Under the pieces are notes generated by a model. That model saw only the letters and a list, made by a program, of their open reading frames with translations. It was not told where the DNA came from and searched no databases. Below are positions 22,040 through 33,990 of a stretch of DNA of 64,000 nucleotides, one piece after another. Position 1 is the stretch's first letter. Each line of letters begins with the position of its first letter. This DNA is from Chaetoderma sp. LZ-2023a (Eukaryota; Mollusca; Caudofoveata; Chaetodermatida; Chaetodermatidae). The stretch lies in contig CM067367.1 of assembly GCA_034401795.1 (NCBI GenBank), positions 35,130,880-35,194,879 of the forward strand, read 5' to 3'. The translations under genes and the position numbers were made by a program.

Positions 22040-23329
22040 GAGTTTTGAATAGACATTTAGTTTGTCATGGGCAGGCCTACAAGCCACCATCACCAAAAAT
22101 ATAGGAGGAAAATTTGAAAAATATAGGATGAATATAGGAATTTGTATGACAATAATATAGGACAATATAGGAATTTTCGAACCTAAAATACTTCATTATC
22201 TTGATTTAGTGTCTTAAATGTTAATTCCATACCTGTAAAATAGGCTAGCAATCTAAATTTATACACTGTAACCTTTGGTGACAGGCAATGCTTTAATTCT
22301 AGACCATTCCACCAGCATCTTGAGAGGAGAGACCATACTTTGGCAAATATCGCTCTTTGGGGGTAAAACACACCAGTTTATTCAATGCAAAATATGAAAA
22401 TATATGACATCTTAATATTAAACTATGACATCTGATAAAGCAATATTTAATGCGCTTGTATGCTGACAAGATTTATCACAACGAATAACTATCTTTATAA
22501 CACATGATACACTGCTTTCCTGTCAGTTATAAATTTAGTGTGGAGAGTCATAGGCTGGCTGGAATTGTGAGGTCTTATGTAGATTTAAAACTCAAAACAT
22601 ATGCATAGATGGGGTCTAGCAGCTATATTTATTTTCTTGGGATATGGAACTTAATGGGCCATTTGCCCCATCATAAATAGAGTCCCTAACTCTGTTGTGA
22701 TGAATGTCATCAAATGCTAGAAATGTCTCGAGCTTTTCTGAAACACAACCATCTAATGTCATCAAGGCACAAGATAGACTTTTTTGCATGTTGACCAAAA
22801 TCTGAATTATTATCATCACAATTATTTGTGATGGTGATCATTCAGATTTGGCAAACATGCAGAAAAATGTTTCTTCAGCTGCCTATGCACATACTGTCTA
22901 ATCGCACCAAAGCTGGACACATTTTTGCATGTTGACTAGAATGGCCATCACAGTAAACAACATAATTTATGATAAACTGAAAAAGTATTCTTTGGCAAGT
23001 AGGCTGAAATGATTACATTAAATTCACCAATATCTTGATATACACATAATAATAGTACTATATACTGTTGTTGATAGATCTACATAATTATATTATTATC
23101 TGCATATCAAAGGTTTACTGCAAACATGGCAGATGATGAGCAACATGTAAAAGTATCCCTAATGGCTTCACAGAAATTACAATTCAGAGAAATACGAAAC
23201 ATTAACAAATTACAATTAAATATGAATGACTGAAAGAAGTGATTTTTCTGGACATCTACCATTTATCATGTGAAATATCCATGTAGCCCATATAATACAA
23301 TCCGAATTGGCATTATTTTGTCTTTGCAG
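22040..23329. other. no gene seen
   Basis: AT-rich sequence. 22090-22190 has several ATATAGGA echoes. Two stretches near 22740 and 22880 share a TGCATGTTGACTA/CAAAA-like motif. No ORF, RNA gene or element boundary could be supported. Confidence 0.4.
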
Positions 23330-24942
23330 CTTTAGAAAGAGCATCAAATAATCTGTTCTTTTTGCTGTCTATACTATCTCGGCTCTCCGTATTTCTTTGC
23401 AGGTATGAGCATGCAGTTTCCATTTTCTTATTTGCTGCCTCCAACAGAGCTTGTAGTTTTTCAAGCTCTCTTTTTAGTGTTCTCCTCATCTTCTGTCATT
23501 TGCTCTTTTTTCTTCTTGGTCTCTGCTTGTTCCTTTTCTTCTTTGAGACGCTTCGGGTAGTTTTGATGCGACAATTTTGCTGCTTCAATCATTGAACGGC
23601 TGACTGGAACATGTTAGGCCCCCAGACATTAGAACTGTCTCTTCTTTCACGATTCTGAGGGCATTGATGGTGGAATCACCTAGATGTACGATCAGTTACT
23701 GTACGTTTGTTTGCAGATAAACTCTACATTTGCATTTCCATGAGCAACAGACAGAGAGCTCTTGACTAGAAGCTTCAAATTTGGATACTTCATGTCTCCT
23801 AACAGTTTTTGTTTCCAGAACTTTAGACCAATGGTAATCATTCCTCAGAAAATGTATCTGGCCATCTTGATCAAGGGTAGAATACCATTCCTCTGGCACA
23901 TCCTGTGCCTGGTACATATTCCATTCGTCAGTGATAAGGGGGATTTGGTGTTCAGTTACTGAAGGCAGGAGGATAACAGTTCTACGTATTGCCGAGGCAC
24001 TACCATCACGTGTCTTCATCAGTGGGTGAAGGTAAGTCAGATCCCTTAGGAATATGCTGCCAAGAGGCAGGTGTCCTACCAGGTACTTTGTTGCAGTTAT
24101 AAAGAATTTCCGAATGCTGAGTAACAGTAGTTTGGGTTCATCATGGGAAAGTTTGGATAATGCAGTCCTTGTACCCTGGCCTAGTTACATCCGCTCAAGT
24201 GCTAAGAGGTTCTCAATTTTATCATACTCAATTCTCAGGGGTTTCTTACCATGAACAGAAGACACAATGCTGTCCTTTATATATCTGGACATCACTGACA
24301 TCGGGTCATGCAGTATGTGAACAAGAGGGCCTTCTGTCTGAAAGAAGAGCAGGTACTTGTTGAAAATAGGTCCTATGGACAGAAGAAATTGTATTTGAAC
24401 AGTTTTCTTGTCCCGAACCTTTTTACAGATGCAGACATATCGACTGTTTCCTTCAGGAGATTTAAGTGTGTCATCAAGTCCATCTGATAAGAGATAAGAC
24501 ATCTTTGTTCTATACGTTGAGAATTTATCACAGGAGAGGGAAACAGTCGACGAAACAGAGCAGGTGTTCCTTCTGATGGAGCAAAGGAATAATCTGCATG
24601 TGCAGTTTTAATGACCCATAAAATCTTGGCTGTGGCAATTTTCTCATTCAAACTCTTATCCTGAACCAATGAGACAAACTTGGATTGGGAGTCCTGGGTA
24701 GATTCAGCACTAGTTGAAGCACTGGTATCCTTTGATAAAATGAAATGTCTCTGAGTTTTACTGTTACGTAGATCTATGACTGACTTATGCTTAGCACAAT
24801 TGGCATGTTGCATAACTTGCAATATTCCACTATTTTCACAACTAACTGACTTTTGGCACAAAATACAGAAAGCTTAAGTGTTACATTTTTATACCATTCA
24901 AAAAGTTTGTGATCATCTGGGTCTGTTTGGTCGAGCCACATT
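23330..24942 (-). pseudogene. hAT-like transposase, decayed
   Basis: Read right to left. A leading W-DQTDPDDHKLFEWYKN segment (about 24940-24875) precedes a zinc-finger-like part with ILCQKSVSCEN and MQHANCAKHKS. Next come the N-terminal region IATAKILWVIKTAHADYSF and the central part around SYLLSDGLDD and SIRKFFITATKYLVGHLPLG. The C-terminal hAT dimerisation signature KYPNLKLLVKSSLSVAHGNANVE (about 23795-23725; shown here split as KYPNLKLLVKSS, LSVAHGNANVE) follows, then a charged coiled coil (RLKEEKEQAETKKKKEQ) to about 23330. The frame changes near 24870, 24510, 23765 and 23470, and a stop lies at about 24185, so it is dead. Bounds are approximate and no terminal inverted repeats were found. 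Confidence 0.7.
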
Positions 24943-24949
24943 TTTTTTT

Positions 24950-25920
24950 AATTTTGTATTCCCACCAGGCATTGTTTATTCATATATAATAAATAGGCAA
25001 GGTTCTAAATGCAGTCACTCCCTGAAACAGAAAGCAAATGAATACAAATTTGAATATGCAAGCGAAGAAACATACATGCCAGTATAGTCTGTTCAAATAT
25101 CTTACACGGACCTACATATGACATACTAAACAGTAATACAGACCACTGGCACTTTAGTGCTACAATTCTAGTGTTCAATGAAATTCATTTTCCTGAACAA
25201 GAGGAGCACTGCTAGGTAACCAAAGGTTAATCAAGAATTTCAGAGTGAAGGTGCATGTGGCATCAAGCACATCACGTGTGTTAGTTGACTTTTTACTTTC
25301 TCACTTCTGAAATACATTGGGATTAATCTTTGGTAAATATCACCCCTCCGTTACCTTCATTGTGGTGAAACTATAACATTTAGCATGTTTAGAGGGCAAA
25401 GTGCTGAACTTACCATTAATAGAATGCTGTGGTACATTGGCCCTCGGCATTGCCTATCATCAAAGTCATTGTGATCTCCGTACATTCCGAAATGACACTT
25501 AATACAAACAAGGCAAATCAATAAATTGATGTATGCTCCCCGAAGGCATACTCTGCAGAGAAACCGAATGGATAACCCCGAAGGCATATGCTTCAGGGAA
25601 AGGTTTGGAACTGTGGCTCAGACACAGAGAAACGAACTTGAAATTGTCAATGAGATATCACCATATTAGGCGTCCTTAAAATATTGTTGGGTTGGGGTAA
25701 TGATGTTAAATCCACAATTTTGGGGGAGTAGGAATGATTCGGTGGGCCATCATTCTTTTGGTTTGGTGGGATTTGCCCTAACGAACAATTTGTTAAGGAT
25801 AGCTTAATAAAAGCAAAATCTAAGTTTCTCTAAATAAACACACTTAGACTTTGCTTGGCACCATATGAAAAATACATATAAAAACTATGTTCAAAATGAA
25901 CAGATATTTTCTGTAATAAT
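24950..25920. other. no gene seen
   Basis: Unassigned sequence between the hAT-like pseudogene and the satellite. No ORF with recognisable content. Confidence 0.4.
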
Positions 25921-25924
25921 CAAT

Positions 25925-27310
25925 ACCAAGTTTGGTGACCATATGTGAAAAAGTCTTGAAACTATGGCCCGGAGAAACATTTTCTGTGATCTTTAGTCGA
26001 CCATGAAAAGTAGGTCAGCATGACCTACTTTTCATACTGCGCACACCTCCCTAAGATGAATCCACATACCAAGTTTGGTGACCATATGTGAAAAAGTCTT
26101 GAAACAATGGCCCGGGCAATCATTTTGTGTGATATTCAGTTGACCATGAAAAGTAGGTCAGCATGAGGTCAGCATGACCTACTTTTCATACTGCGCACAN
26201 NNNNNNNNNNNNNNNNNNNNNNNNNNNNNNNNNNNNNNNNNNNNNNNNNNNNNNNNNNNNNNNNNNNNNNNNNNNNNNNNNNNNNNNNNNNNNNNNNNNN
26301 NNNNNNNNNNNNNNNNNNNNNNNNNNNNNNNNNNNNNNNNNNNNNNNNNNNNNNNNNNNNNNNNNNNNNNNNNNNNNNNNNNNNNNNNNNNNNNNNNNNN
26401 NNNNNNNNNNNNNNNNNNNNNNNNNNNNNNNNNNNNNNNNNNNNNNNNNNNNNNNNNNNNNNNNNNNNNNNNNNNNNNNNNNNNNNNNNNNNNNNNNNNN
26501 NNNNNNNNNNNNNNNNNNNNNNNNNNNNNNNNNNNNNNNNNNNNNNNNNNNNNNNNNNNNNNNNNNNNNNNNNNNNNNNNNNNNNNNNNNNNNNNNNNNN
26601 NNNNNNNNNNNNNNNNNNNNNNNNNNNNNNNNNNNNNNNNNNNNNNNNNNNNNNNNNNNNNNNNNNNNNNNNNNNNNNNNNNNNNNNNNNNNNNNNNNNA
26701 AAGTAAGTCAGCATGACCTACTTTTCATACTGTGCACAGCTGCCCAAGATGCATCCACATACCAAGTTTGGTGACCATATGTGCATGAGTCTTGAAACTG
26801 GCACGGACAAACATTTTCTGTGATATTCAGTCGACCATGAAAAGTAGGTCAGCATGACCTGTTTGATCTACTTTTGATACTTTGCACACCTCCCTAAGAT
26901 GCATCCACATACCAAGTTTGGTGAGCACATGTGCAAAAGTCTTGAAACTATGGCATGGACAAACAATTTCTGTGATATTCAATCGACGATGAAAAGTAGG
27001 TCAGCATGACCTACGTTTGACCTGCTTTTCATACTCTGCACACCTCGCTAAGACGCATCCACATACCAAGTTTGGTGAGCACATGTGCAAGTCTTGAAAC
27101 TATGCCCCGGACAAATATTTTCTGTGATATTCAGTTGACCATGAAAAGTAGGTCAGCATGACCTACTTTTCATACTCCGCACACCTCCCTAAGATGCATC
27201 CACATACCAAGTTTGGTGACCATATGTGAAAAAGCCTCGAAACTGCCCCGGACAAACATTTTCTGTGATAGTCAGTCGACCATGAAAAGTAGGTCAGCAA
27301 TTTCTTTCTG
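25925..27310 (+). repeat. ~145-bp satellite with an AGGTCA palindrome in each unit
   Basis: Tandem array with unit lengths of 141-154 bp, measured between AAGTTTGGTG marks at 25928, 26071, 26764, 26914, 27068 and 27209. Each unit reads roughly: ACCAAGTTTGGTGACCATAT, TGAAAAAGTCTTGAAAC, ATTTTCTGTGATATTCAGTC, then the hairpin TGAAAAGTAGGTCA-GCA-TGACCTACTTTTCA and a GCACACCTCCCTAAGATGCA spacer. The unit near 26150 has an extra AGGTCAGCATG step. The array holds an assembly gap. Confidence 0.85.
26200..26699. other. assembly gap (500 N)
   Basis: Exactly 500 undetermined bases inside the satellite array, a round number that suggests a placeholder. The true copy number of the array is therefore unknown. 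Confidence 0.95.
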
Positions 27311-27316
27311 TAAAAA

Positions 27317-28394
27317 ACAAGAGGCACAGGGGGCCTGTATCGCTCACCTGCATCATAGGCATTTCAATCAGAAAGGCCATCAACAATAAATAGAACCCTA
27401 CAGAGTTGAGCCGAATTATAACAAGAAAACGGAAGCCACATTTCTTTATGTATCAACTACTTTTGAACAAAACTTAACGGCCCTTAGTCCCTTATCATAT
27501 CTCCCAAATTTCGGCCCAATCCGTTCGATTCTGGATACGGTTTTTTTTGCGAAAACTAAGTCATACAAGATGGCCGCCAATGGACCAATCAGGTTCTCTT
27601 GAACAAATTGGTTTTCCTCCTGCATTAGATGATGTTTCATGAGTTATCAATCGACCCCCAAGCCGTTTCGGAGATTTTTACATTTCTAAAAATTGGCTGG
27701 TTTAGCCGGTGGCCATCTTGGATTTTGGCCGATCATCTTCATTTGAACAAACTTAGACTTCTGTGCCCTAAGGCTGCATTCTGCCAAATATAATTGAAAT
27801 CAGCCCAGTGGTTCTTGAGAAGTCGTTTAAAGAATTCCCCATTGTTTTACTATGGGCCCATTGCTTTACTATGGGAGCCGATGGCGGGAAAACAAACCAA
27901 GATGGCAGTCAAACCATTAATCCAACCATCTCGAAAGTGGTATATTTGAACTCGCCACCCTAATAAGCATATATACAGCAATTTTCGCCATCAAAATACA
28001 TCAAATACAAAAAAGCCAATATGACCAACAAACGCTAAATTTTGATTGGTTGTTGGCGGCCATGTTTTTTAACGTACAAACTTCCTTTGAACAAACTTGA
28101 ATGGACCTTGGCCCCTAAGCATATTTACTAAATTTGAGGTCTATCCCTTTAGCGGTTCGGGAGAAGTCGTTTTCGCGAAAACTAGGTCATCGAAGATGGC
28201 CGCAAGGCAAATCGTCCAATCAGGTTGCCTTGAACAAACTTGGGTCTACCGTTGCACTAGATGATGTGTTATGAGTTTTGAATCAATTCCTCCAGCAGTT
28301 TCAGAGAAGATTTTTTAAAGTGTCTAGAAATCGGCTATTTTGGCCGGTGGCCATCTTGGATTTTGGAACTTGAATCTCTATGCCCTAGGGATGC
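27317..28394 (-). repeat. GCCATCTTGG-box element, copy 5
   Basis: Starts (plus coordinates) with the family 3' end in reverse, ACAAGAGGCACAGGGGGCCT then GTATCGCTCACC. Modules on the - strand carry CAAGATGGCCGCC. Near 27700 a short stretch is turned round (GGTGGCCATCTTGGATTTTG on +). Truncated at about 28394, where it abuts a foldback A copy. Confidence 0.7.
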
Positions 28395-28396
28395 TT

Positions 28397-28668
28397 CCTG
28401 CAAATGGACATTTCTCAAGACCACTTTAAAAGCCATTTTATGCTGATATGAGTGTTAAAGGGTTAACCATCAAATTTGTTTTTAAAAAATGGGTTCTTGA
28501 AAATGTCCATTTTCAGATCAAGACTAGTTTGAAAATTTGCAAATGGAATGACATAACCAAGCCAGTCATTCCAGAAGTAAATTTTCAAAAATACTCTTCT
28601 GTTGGTCGGCAAATGGACATTTCTCAAGACCACTGCATAAGCAATTTTTGGCTGGCTTGAGCTTCAGT
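28397..28668 (+). repeat. foldback A MITEs, one partial and one full
   Basis: A partial right end (CTGCAAATGGACATTTCTCA ... GTGTTAAAGGGTTAA) is followed at once by a full copy with AGCCAGTCATTCCAG. Confidence 0.65.
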
Positions 28669-28669
28669 G

Positions 28670-29400
28670 TTATTTGTAACATTATGTTCCTGCTGAGTTA
28701 GTACTGGATCTTTTAACATGACTTTAATGCTGATAAGAGATTAATTAGCATGACTGTTCAGCTTTAAGTATGTGAGCTTGAATGACCAAATGTGAAGAAT
28801 CTTAATACACAATGTAAGATATACTGACATGTTTAATTCCTCTTCAAAATTTTCAATAATTGAACATGTTGAATAATATCTGAATCTTTGGTCTTAAAAT
28901 TGACAGTCTGAGAGTTCAAGTTTCAAAGGGTTATTGTGGATAATATAAGAGAAAATATCCAAATATTGGGAAAGTCACTTTCCGAAAGTGTGCTATACAA
29001 TGGAAGAAATACTGAAACGCTGAATAATATATAGAGGATCTGTAACGAGGTCCCATTTAATATCAAAATTATCAACTGTCGAAAATTATCGCACTGCTGG
29101 AACTTTAGCAAGTGTAATGTGATAATTTTCAACGACATTGATAATAGTGATATGAAATGGGGCCGAGTTTGAGATTATATTTCTCATATAAAATGATATT
29201 TTGACAAATGTTCTAATAAAATATATATTTCTAAAATATAACATTAAATATACCGCTCCTACAGATGATGTGGATTTCAGAAACCAATAGGAAACCACAA
29301 TCAAAGACAGTAATCTACTGCTAATATCCACTTTGCTGGAACTCCTACACGCACACGCGTCTAAATTAACAGACAGCACGCGTCATCTCAAATCAGGTTT
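28670..29400. other. no gene seen
   Basis: AT-rich unassigned sequence upstream of the Penelope-like region. Confidence 0.4.
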
Positions 29401-30970
29401 TGTAGCGCAGGTGGATGCCCAAATCGTGTGTCAGGAAGAACAGGCAGTCAGATCCACGATTCTCAGAACAAGAGAACGCTCCACCAGTCCACACAAACAG
29501 AAACACAGTCGGGACAGATGACCCAGAAAGGAATGCAAGAACAGGCAAAAAATGCATACCCCCAAAAGACGCGGGACAGCACTCGCCCACAAACACACCC
29601 ACAGAACCCCCCAAAGAACAATGATCCAACACTTGATGGATTCATCAGACTAGCCAACCAAGCAAGGGTCATACAGATGGCTCGTAATGCTGAAACCTCT
29701 ATGGTCCTAAATGGTGAAATTTTAACCGATATCGCCAACGGCCTTAAAATTGACAAATCACACACATCCAGGTTCTATCTACTGCCCAAAATCCACAAAA
29801 GTGTTGTGGGAAGGAAAGACGTACTAGGCAGACCAATAATTAGTGGGAACAGAAACCCTACTGAATACATCAGTAGTTCCATTGATGAACACATCAAAAC
29901 ACACCAGAAATCCCATCCTGTGTCCTCGACATCACAGACTTCATCAACAAACTTGAATCATATAGCAAACTGCCCAAAGGCGCCATCTTAGTAACCATGG
30001 ATGTTACATCGCTCTACACTAATATCTAAAACAATGAAGGGATTAGAGCTACGTCCAAATTTATCCAAAAATATGGTGGTACCCCTGGAGATGTCAGCCC
30101 ACACTCACTGCTACAACTACTGAAAATAGTGTTCAAATGTAACAACTTTGTATTCAATAATGAACAGTATACAGATAGGTGGTCCAGCGATGGGAAACAA
30201 AGTAACTCCCAGCTACGCTATCATCTTCACGGCGCAATTCGAGGAAAAACTATTACAAGCAGCAGAACACAAACCTGTGCTTCACCTACGATATAATTCA
30301 GAATTCGGGACAGAAGGCCACACACACCTGGATGACATCATCACTTCACTTATTGTTACAACGCATACAGCGACATCAAATTCACAGCAGAAATCTTCAC
30401 TAGAAAACTCCTTTCTAAACACACTTGGCTTTATACTAAACCCACAGACACACATGAGTATCTACATTATAGCTCCGCACACCCGGAGAGTACCAAGATA
30501 GGCAGCCCATAAGGAAAGGTTTTAACATTGTGACGTATCTGCAGCGAAGACCAAAACTATGAAAAATACGCTATGGAAACCATTATCTACTACACAGATA
30601 GAGGATATCCACTCCACACACACTGATCAGTGCCTATAACAGAGCAGTCGGACAATAATGCAGCACGCTCCTAAATCCCACACACATGGAGAAGAAAGAG
30701 ATCACTCACATCCCTTTCATATGTGACTCCCACAGCCATTCTGCCAAGATTATTAAAAAACATTAGAAATTATTCTCCACCAGTGTCAAATGCTGGGACA
30801 CTTCATGAGAAAGCCATATTTGGCAGGAGAACCCCGACCAAAGACAAGCTGGTCAAGGCCAACTTCACAAACTCAAACATTAAGGGCAAGCAAAGATACA
30901 GTATCCCTAACAAGATAGACCCTTGCAGCAAAAAGAACTGCATTTTCTGCAAAAACCAAGACAAACATCC
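29400..30970 (+). mobile_element. Penelope-like retroelement, decayed
   Basis: Reverse transcriptase of the Penelope type. LLPKIHK (about 29780), RPIISGNRNPTEYISSSID (about 29835), [13 protein letters not shown] (about 29990) and QIGGPAMGNKVTPSYA (about 30170) follow in family order. A C-terminal part resembles AYSDIKFTAEIFTRKL and KPTDTHEYLHYSSAHPE (about 30370-30490), and then a Cys motif CSKKNCIFC (about 30920-30945). Reading continues through several frame changes and stops, so it is inactive. The GIY-YIG endonuclease expected after the Cys motif is absent: the sequence changes to TIR element C at 30971. Exact 5' limit uncertain. Confidence 0.8.
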
Positions 30971-31300
30971 AATGGACCTTTCCATTTTTAGTTTTGCCCC
31001 GCCCCTCTCTAGCTAAGCTCCGCCCACACCTCGATTGTGTTGGAATCGATCGATCTCTGAACTCCCCGATTATCAATTTCCAGAAAACTATACAGGTAAG
31101 CTGTTGAATAGTTTACAAGCAACGGCGCCCTGTCAAATTAGTTTCAAAATAGTCAACAGCATGTTTATTAAATAGTAGAGACAATTTGTACAATGTGTCG
31201 GACTATTAAGAGTTAAAGACGGGCCTAATAGAATCATTTATGACGTAATGATTATGATGTCATCCTACACACTGCTTAGCTTATTATGACATCAAATGAC
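30971..31300 (-). repeat. TIR element C, copy 2
   Basis: Begins AATGGACCTTTCCATTTTTA and carries AGCTAAGCTCCGCCCACACC and GATCGATC, the reverse of the copy at 19310. A foldback B copy is nested at 31101-31160. The far end is unclear. Confidence 0.6.
31101..31160 (+). repeat. foldback B MITE, short
   Basis: Arms CTGTTGAATAGTTTACAAGC and TTAGTTTCAAAATAGTCAAC; most of the inner stem is lost. Confidence 0.65.
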
Positions 31301-32019
31301 ATTAACAGCATAACGTATCCCGTCTTGTCTACATCTTTATCGTGGTCATCGCCAGGAAACATTTGCTGTGTCACAGGGCCTGTGTGATTATTAACCAATA
31401 AAAATATTTCTTAGGCATTATCTAGCTATTATCTATCTTATCATATCGATAAATAGAACGTGTTGAAAGCCTTGTTCATATGATAAATCAATTTATCGTC
31501 AAAATATTCAAAAATTTACCTGAATGATTGGTCTTAAAACTGGGAGTTCAGTGTTCAAAGATAATATAAAGAGAAAATAACCAAATATTTGCAGACGTAT
31601 CCTAGACCAAAGAATAGGGAATTTATGAAGGAACAAAGCATTCCTTTATAAAAGTGCACAGAAAAAACCCCTCAATTTAGATGTAGAATTAGTAATGTTT
31701 ATTAATTTATATAATTAATATTTACAATTCATAATATATTTAAAATAATGTTCTACATAGTAATAATATGAAATACAATCTTGTAAGTATATACAGTTGG
31801 CAAAAAATATAATTATGCAGTACTTTGCTTTGTCAATTAAATTATTAATAATATAATACTTGGACGGACAGGTTCTGCATCAAAATATAAGGCAGTTCTG
31901 CATCAATCTAGTAGTCATCTGAATCGGCACAACACAAATATGACATTCAGTTACGAGATTATGTCAATTTATTAATATTGATAATTAATAATATGTTAAT
32001 GTTAACATATAGAGGATCG
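31300..32019. other. no gene seen, very AT-rich
   Basis: Rich in TTAATAAT-type words, especially 31680-32000. No ORF or element boundary identified. Confidence 0.4.
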
Positions 32020-32037
32020 TATCACTTTAATAGTGAC
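32020..32037 (+). repeat. foldback A MITE, left stub split by DIRS copy 2
   Basis: CACTTTAATAGTGACTC matches the start of the foldback A family (CCCTTTAACACTC type). It continues on the other side of the DIRS element at 38710. Confidence 0.55.
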
Positions 32038-32240
32038 TCAAAAAAGCATCCGCTTTTGTTTCTACGAGAATTCTTAATACTTACCAGATGTACTATTATG
32101 ATAATGTCTATTATCTAGTCTAGCTCAAAATAAACAATTAAAACTCCGCACTCTCCTGGTCCTGCCCCTACTGTGTCCGGGAATACCATAGCCGCAGGTA
32201 CCGAGTCAATTCCCAATCACAGTCAGATTCGTCTTATGTT
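32038..32240 (-). repeat. inverted terminal repeat (3' side), DIRS copy 2
   Basis: Starts TCAAAAAAGCATCCGC and continues through ACTCCGCACTCTCCTGGTCC to TCAGATTCGTCTTA. Counterpart of 11050-11253. Confidence 0.85.
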
Positions 32241-32301
32241 TGCCTTGGCAAACTGCGAAAGCAGCTCAGCCTCACCTCAGCGGGGCGGCTGAGACAGGGG
32301 C

Positions 32302-32401
32302 ATAGTACATCTGGTAAGTATTAAGAATTCTCGTAGAAACAAAAGCGGATGCTTTTTTGATTCTACTTCGAATAATACTTACCAGATGTACTATTATGAT
32401 A
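32302..32401 (-). repeat. internal complementary region, DIRS copy 2
   Basis: Right-tip sequence GCTTTTTTGATTC joined directly to left-tip TACTTCGAATAATACTTACC, the same junction as in copy 1. Confidence 0.85.
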
Positions 32402-32947
32402 AACTCCGGATTTCAACAGCCAGAAAATGCCAGAGAAGGTTGTGAAGAGACTAGAACCCTGGCATACGCTTGGGTTCTGCTATCTGACTCATAGAGTGCT
32501 AAACTTCCATGGTCTAGACCGCGCTCCCCCCCTCTTTTGTCCGCACAAAATTCAGAGGGCTGTCACTGGGGATGCAACACCCACCAGACCCGTGTCAGCC
32601 CCAAGTCTCAGCTAGGGCAGTCCAGTAGAGTGCAAAGAAGCTACTACAACTTCTAACTTTGAAAAAATATCAGTATATCGACTAGATTTTCAAATTGGAA
32701 TGAGTCTAATGTCTGGTTGACAGGATAAGAATACTCTTGTACCAGACTATTTACCTAAGCAGTCTGGTATTTCGACTGTAAGTAAATATATTTATAGTCA
32801 CTTAATTAATGTAAACACTCACCATTTTTGAGTGCTTGATCTTTTCTTGATCATCACAGGAGCTCGGCCCAATCCACGGTCGTACTCAGTCATGTGCATA
32901 CCGTTTGTTCAGTGTAGGCAGAAGACTTTAGTGATGTGTGCGGTGGC

Positions 32948-33990
32948 TTAGTTTAGGTTTGACAGATTGGCGACGGCTACCGGATTAAGTGAGCTGGAGA
33001 TGTCGCGAAGGTAGAAATCAGTGAATGACGACTCGGCATGCCATTGTGCTACAGACATCACCTCCTCTAATGAGACACGCTTATAAAGGGCCGATGATGC
33101 TGCTAGTGCTCGGACCTGATGGGCATTCGCATGATCAATTTGCTTTCCTGTAGCGATTTTGTGTGACATCTTAATAGCGTCAACTATCCAACGAGAAATA
33201 GTATCTTTCGAGGCCCGTAAATGGGGAGCTTTGAGACATAACCACAGAGATTTCGGGTCGTCCCTCCACTCATTAGTACGTTTCTTATACATTTTAAGAC
33301 ATCTGACAGGACACCAAACAGAAGAGTTTGGGTCATGTCTAGTTAAACTTGGCAAATTGATCGGCTGTCCTGGATATTTAAGTGACTGATTCTTTGACAG
33401 GAAACAAAGACGTGGAAGTAGTCGTAAACCTTCACCCGTTACGACAAAACGGTCTTGTTCGGCAGAAAGCGCATGAATTTCGCTTCTCCTTCTTGCCGAC
33501 GCTGCTGCAACCAAGAAACTGATTTAATAGTTAACAGTTTAATATCAATAGATCTAATCGGTTCAAAAGGAGCTTGTCCTAAAACCTGTAGAACAAGATA
33601 TAGATTCCATGATGGGATAGGAATTGGCTGTCTAGGTCGCAGATTGCTCATACCTTTGATAACTTCATTCAAGGTGTCATTCTCCACTCCTTCAACAGTG
33701 AGACTGGGAATGACTGAAGCTAATGCAGACTTATATGCTGCTAGGGTAGAAGGTACAAGTTTGTCAACTTCGTATAAATGACAGATAAAATCCGCTACGT
33801 GTTGAACAGATGCAGAAAAGGGATTAATATCTCCTCTCTCACACCACTGTGCAAATTTGTTGATTCTATAATTATATGTCTTTGTGGTTGAAACTCTTCT
33901 GGCTGAAGCAACAAACTTCGCTGCTTGCTCAGAAAAGCCACCCTCAATTGCACGCTGCTTGACAACATCCATGCAGTCAATTTGAACATT
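32948..33990 (-). pseudogene. DIRS copy 2 tyrosine recombinase region
   Basis: Same recombinase as in copy 1: core-binding part around KFAQWCERGD and YEVDKLVPSTLAAYKSAL, box I arginine in SARRRSEIHAL (about 33490), HxxR in HQVRALAASSAL (about 33110) and tyrosine in FTDFYLRDISS (about 33010). Its N-terminal side is continuous with a second long frame that overlaps the RT/RNase H frame to about 35850. Confidence 0.85.

Noticed and set aside
23362-23595. Plus-strand frame rich in Phe and Leu
   Set aside because: Antisense of the Lys/Glu-rich coiled coil of the hAT-like remnant.
26169-26716. Long frames across the gap
   Set aside because: They consist of undetermined residues from the 500 N.
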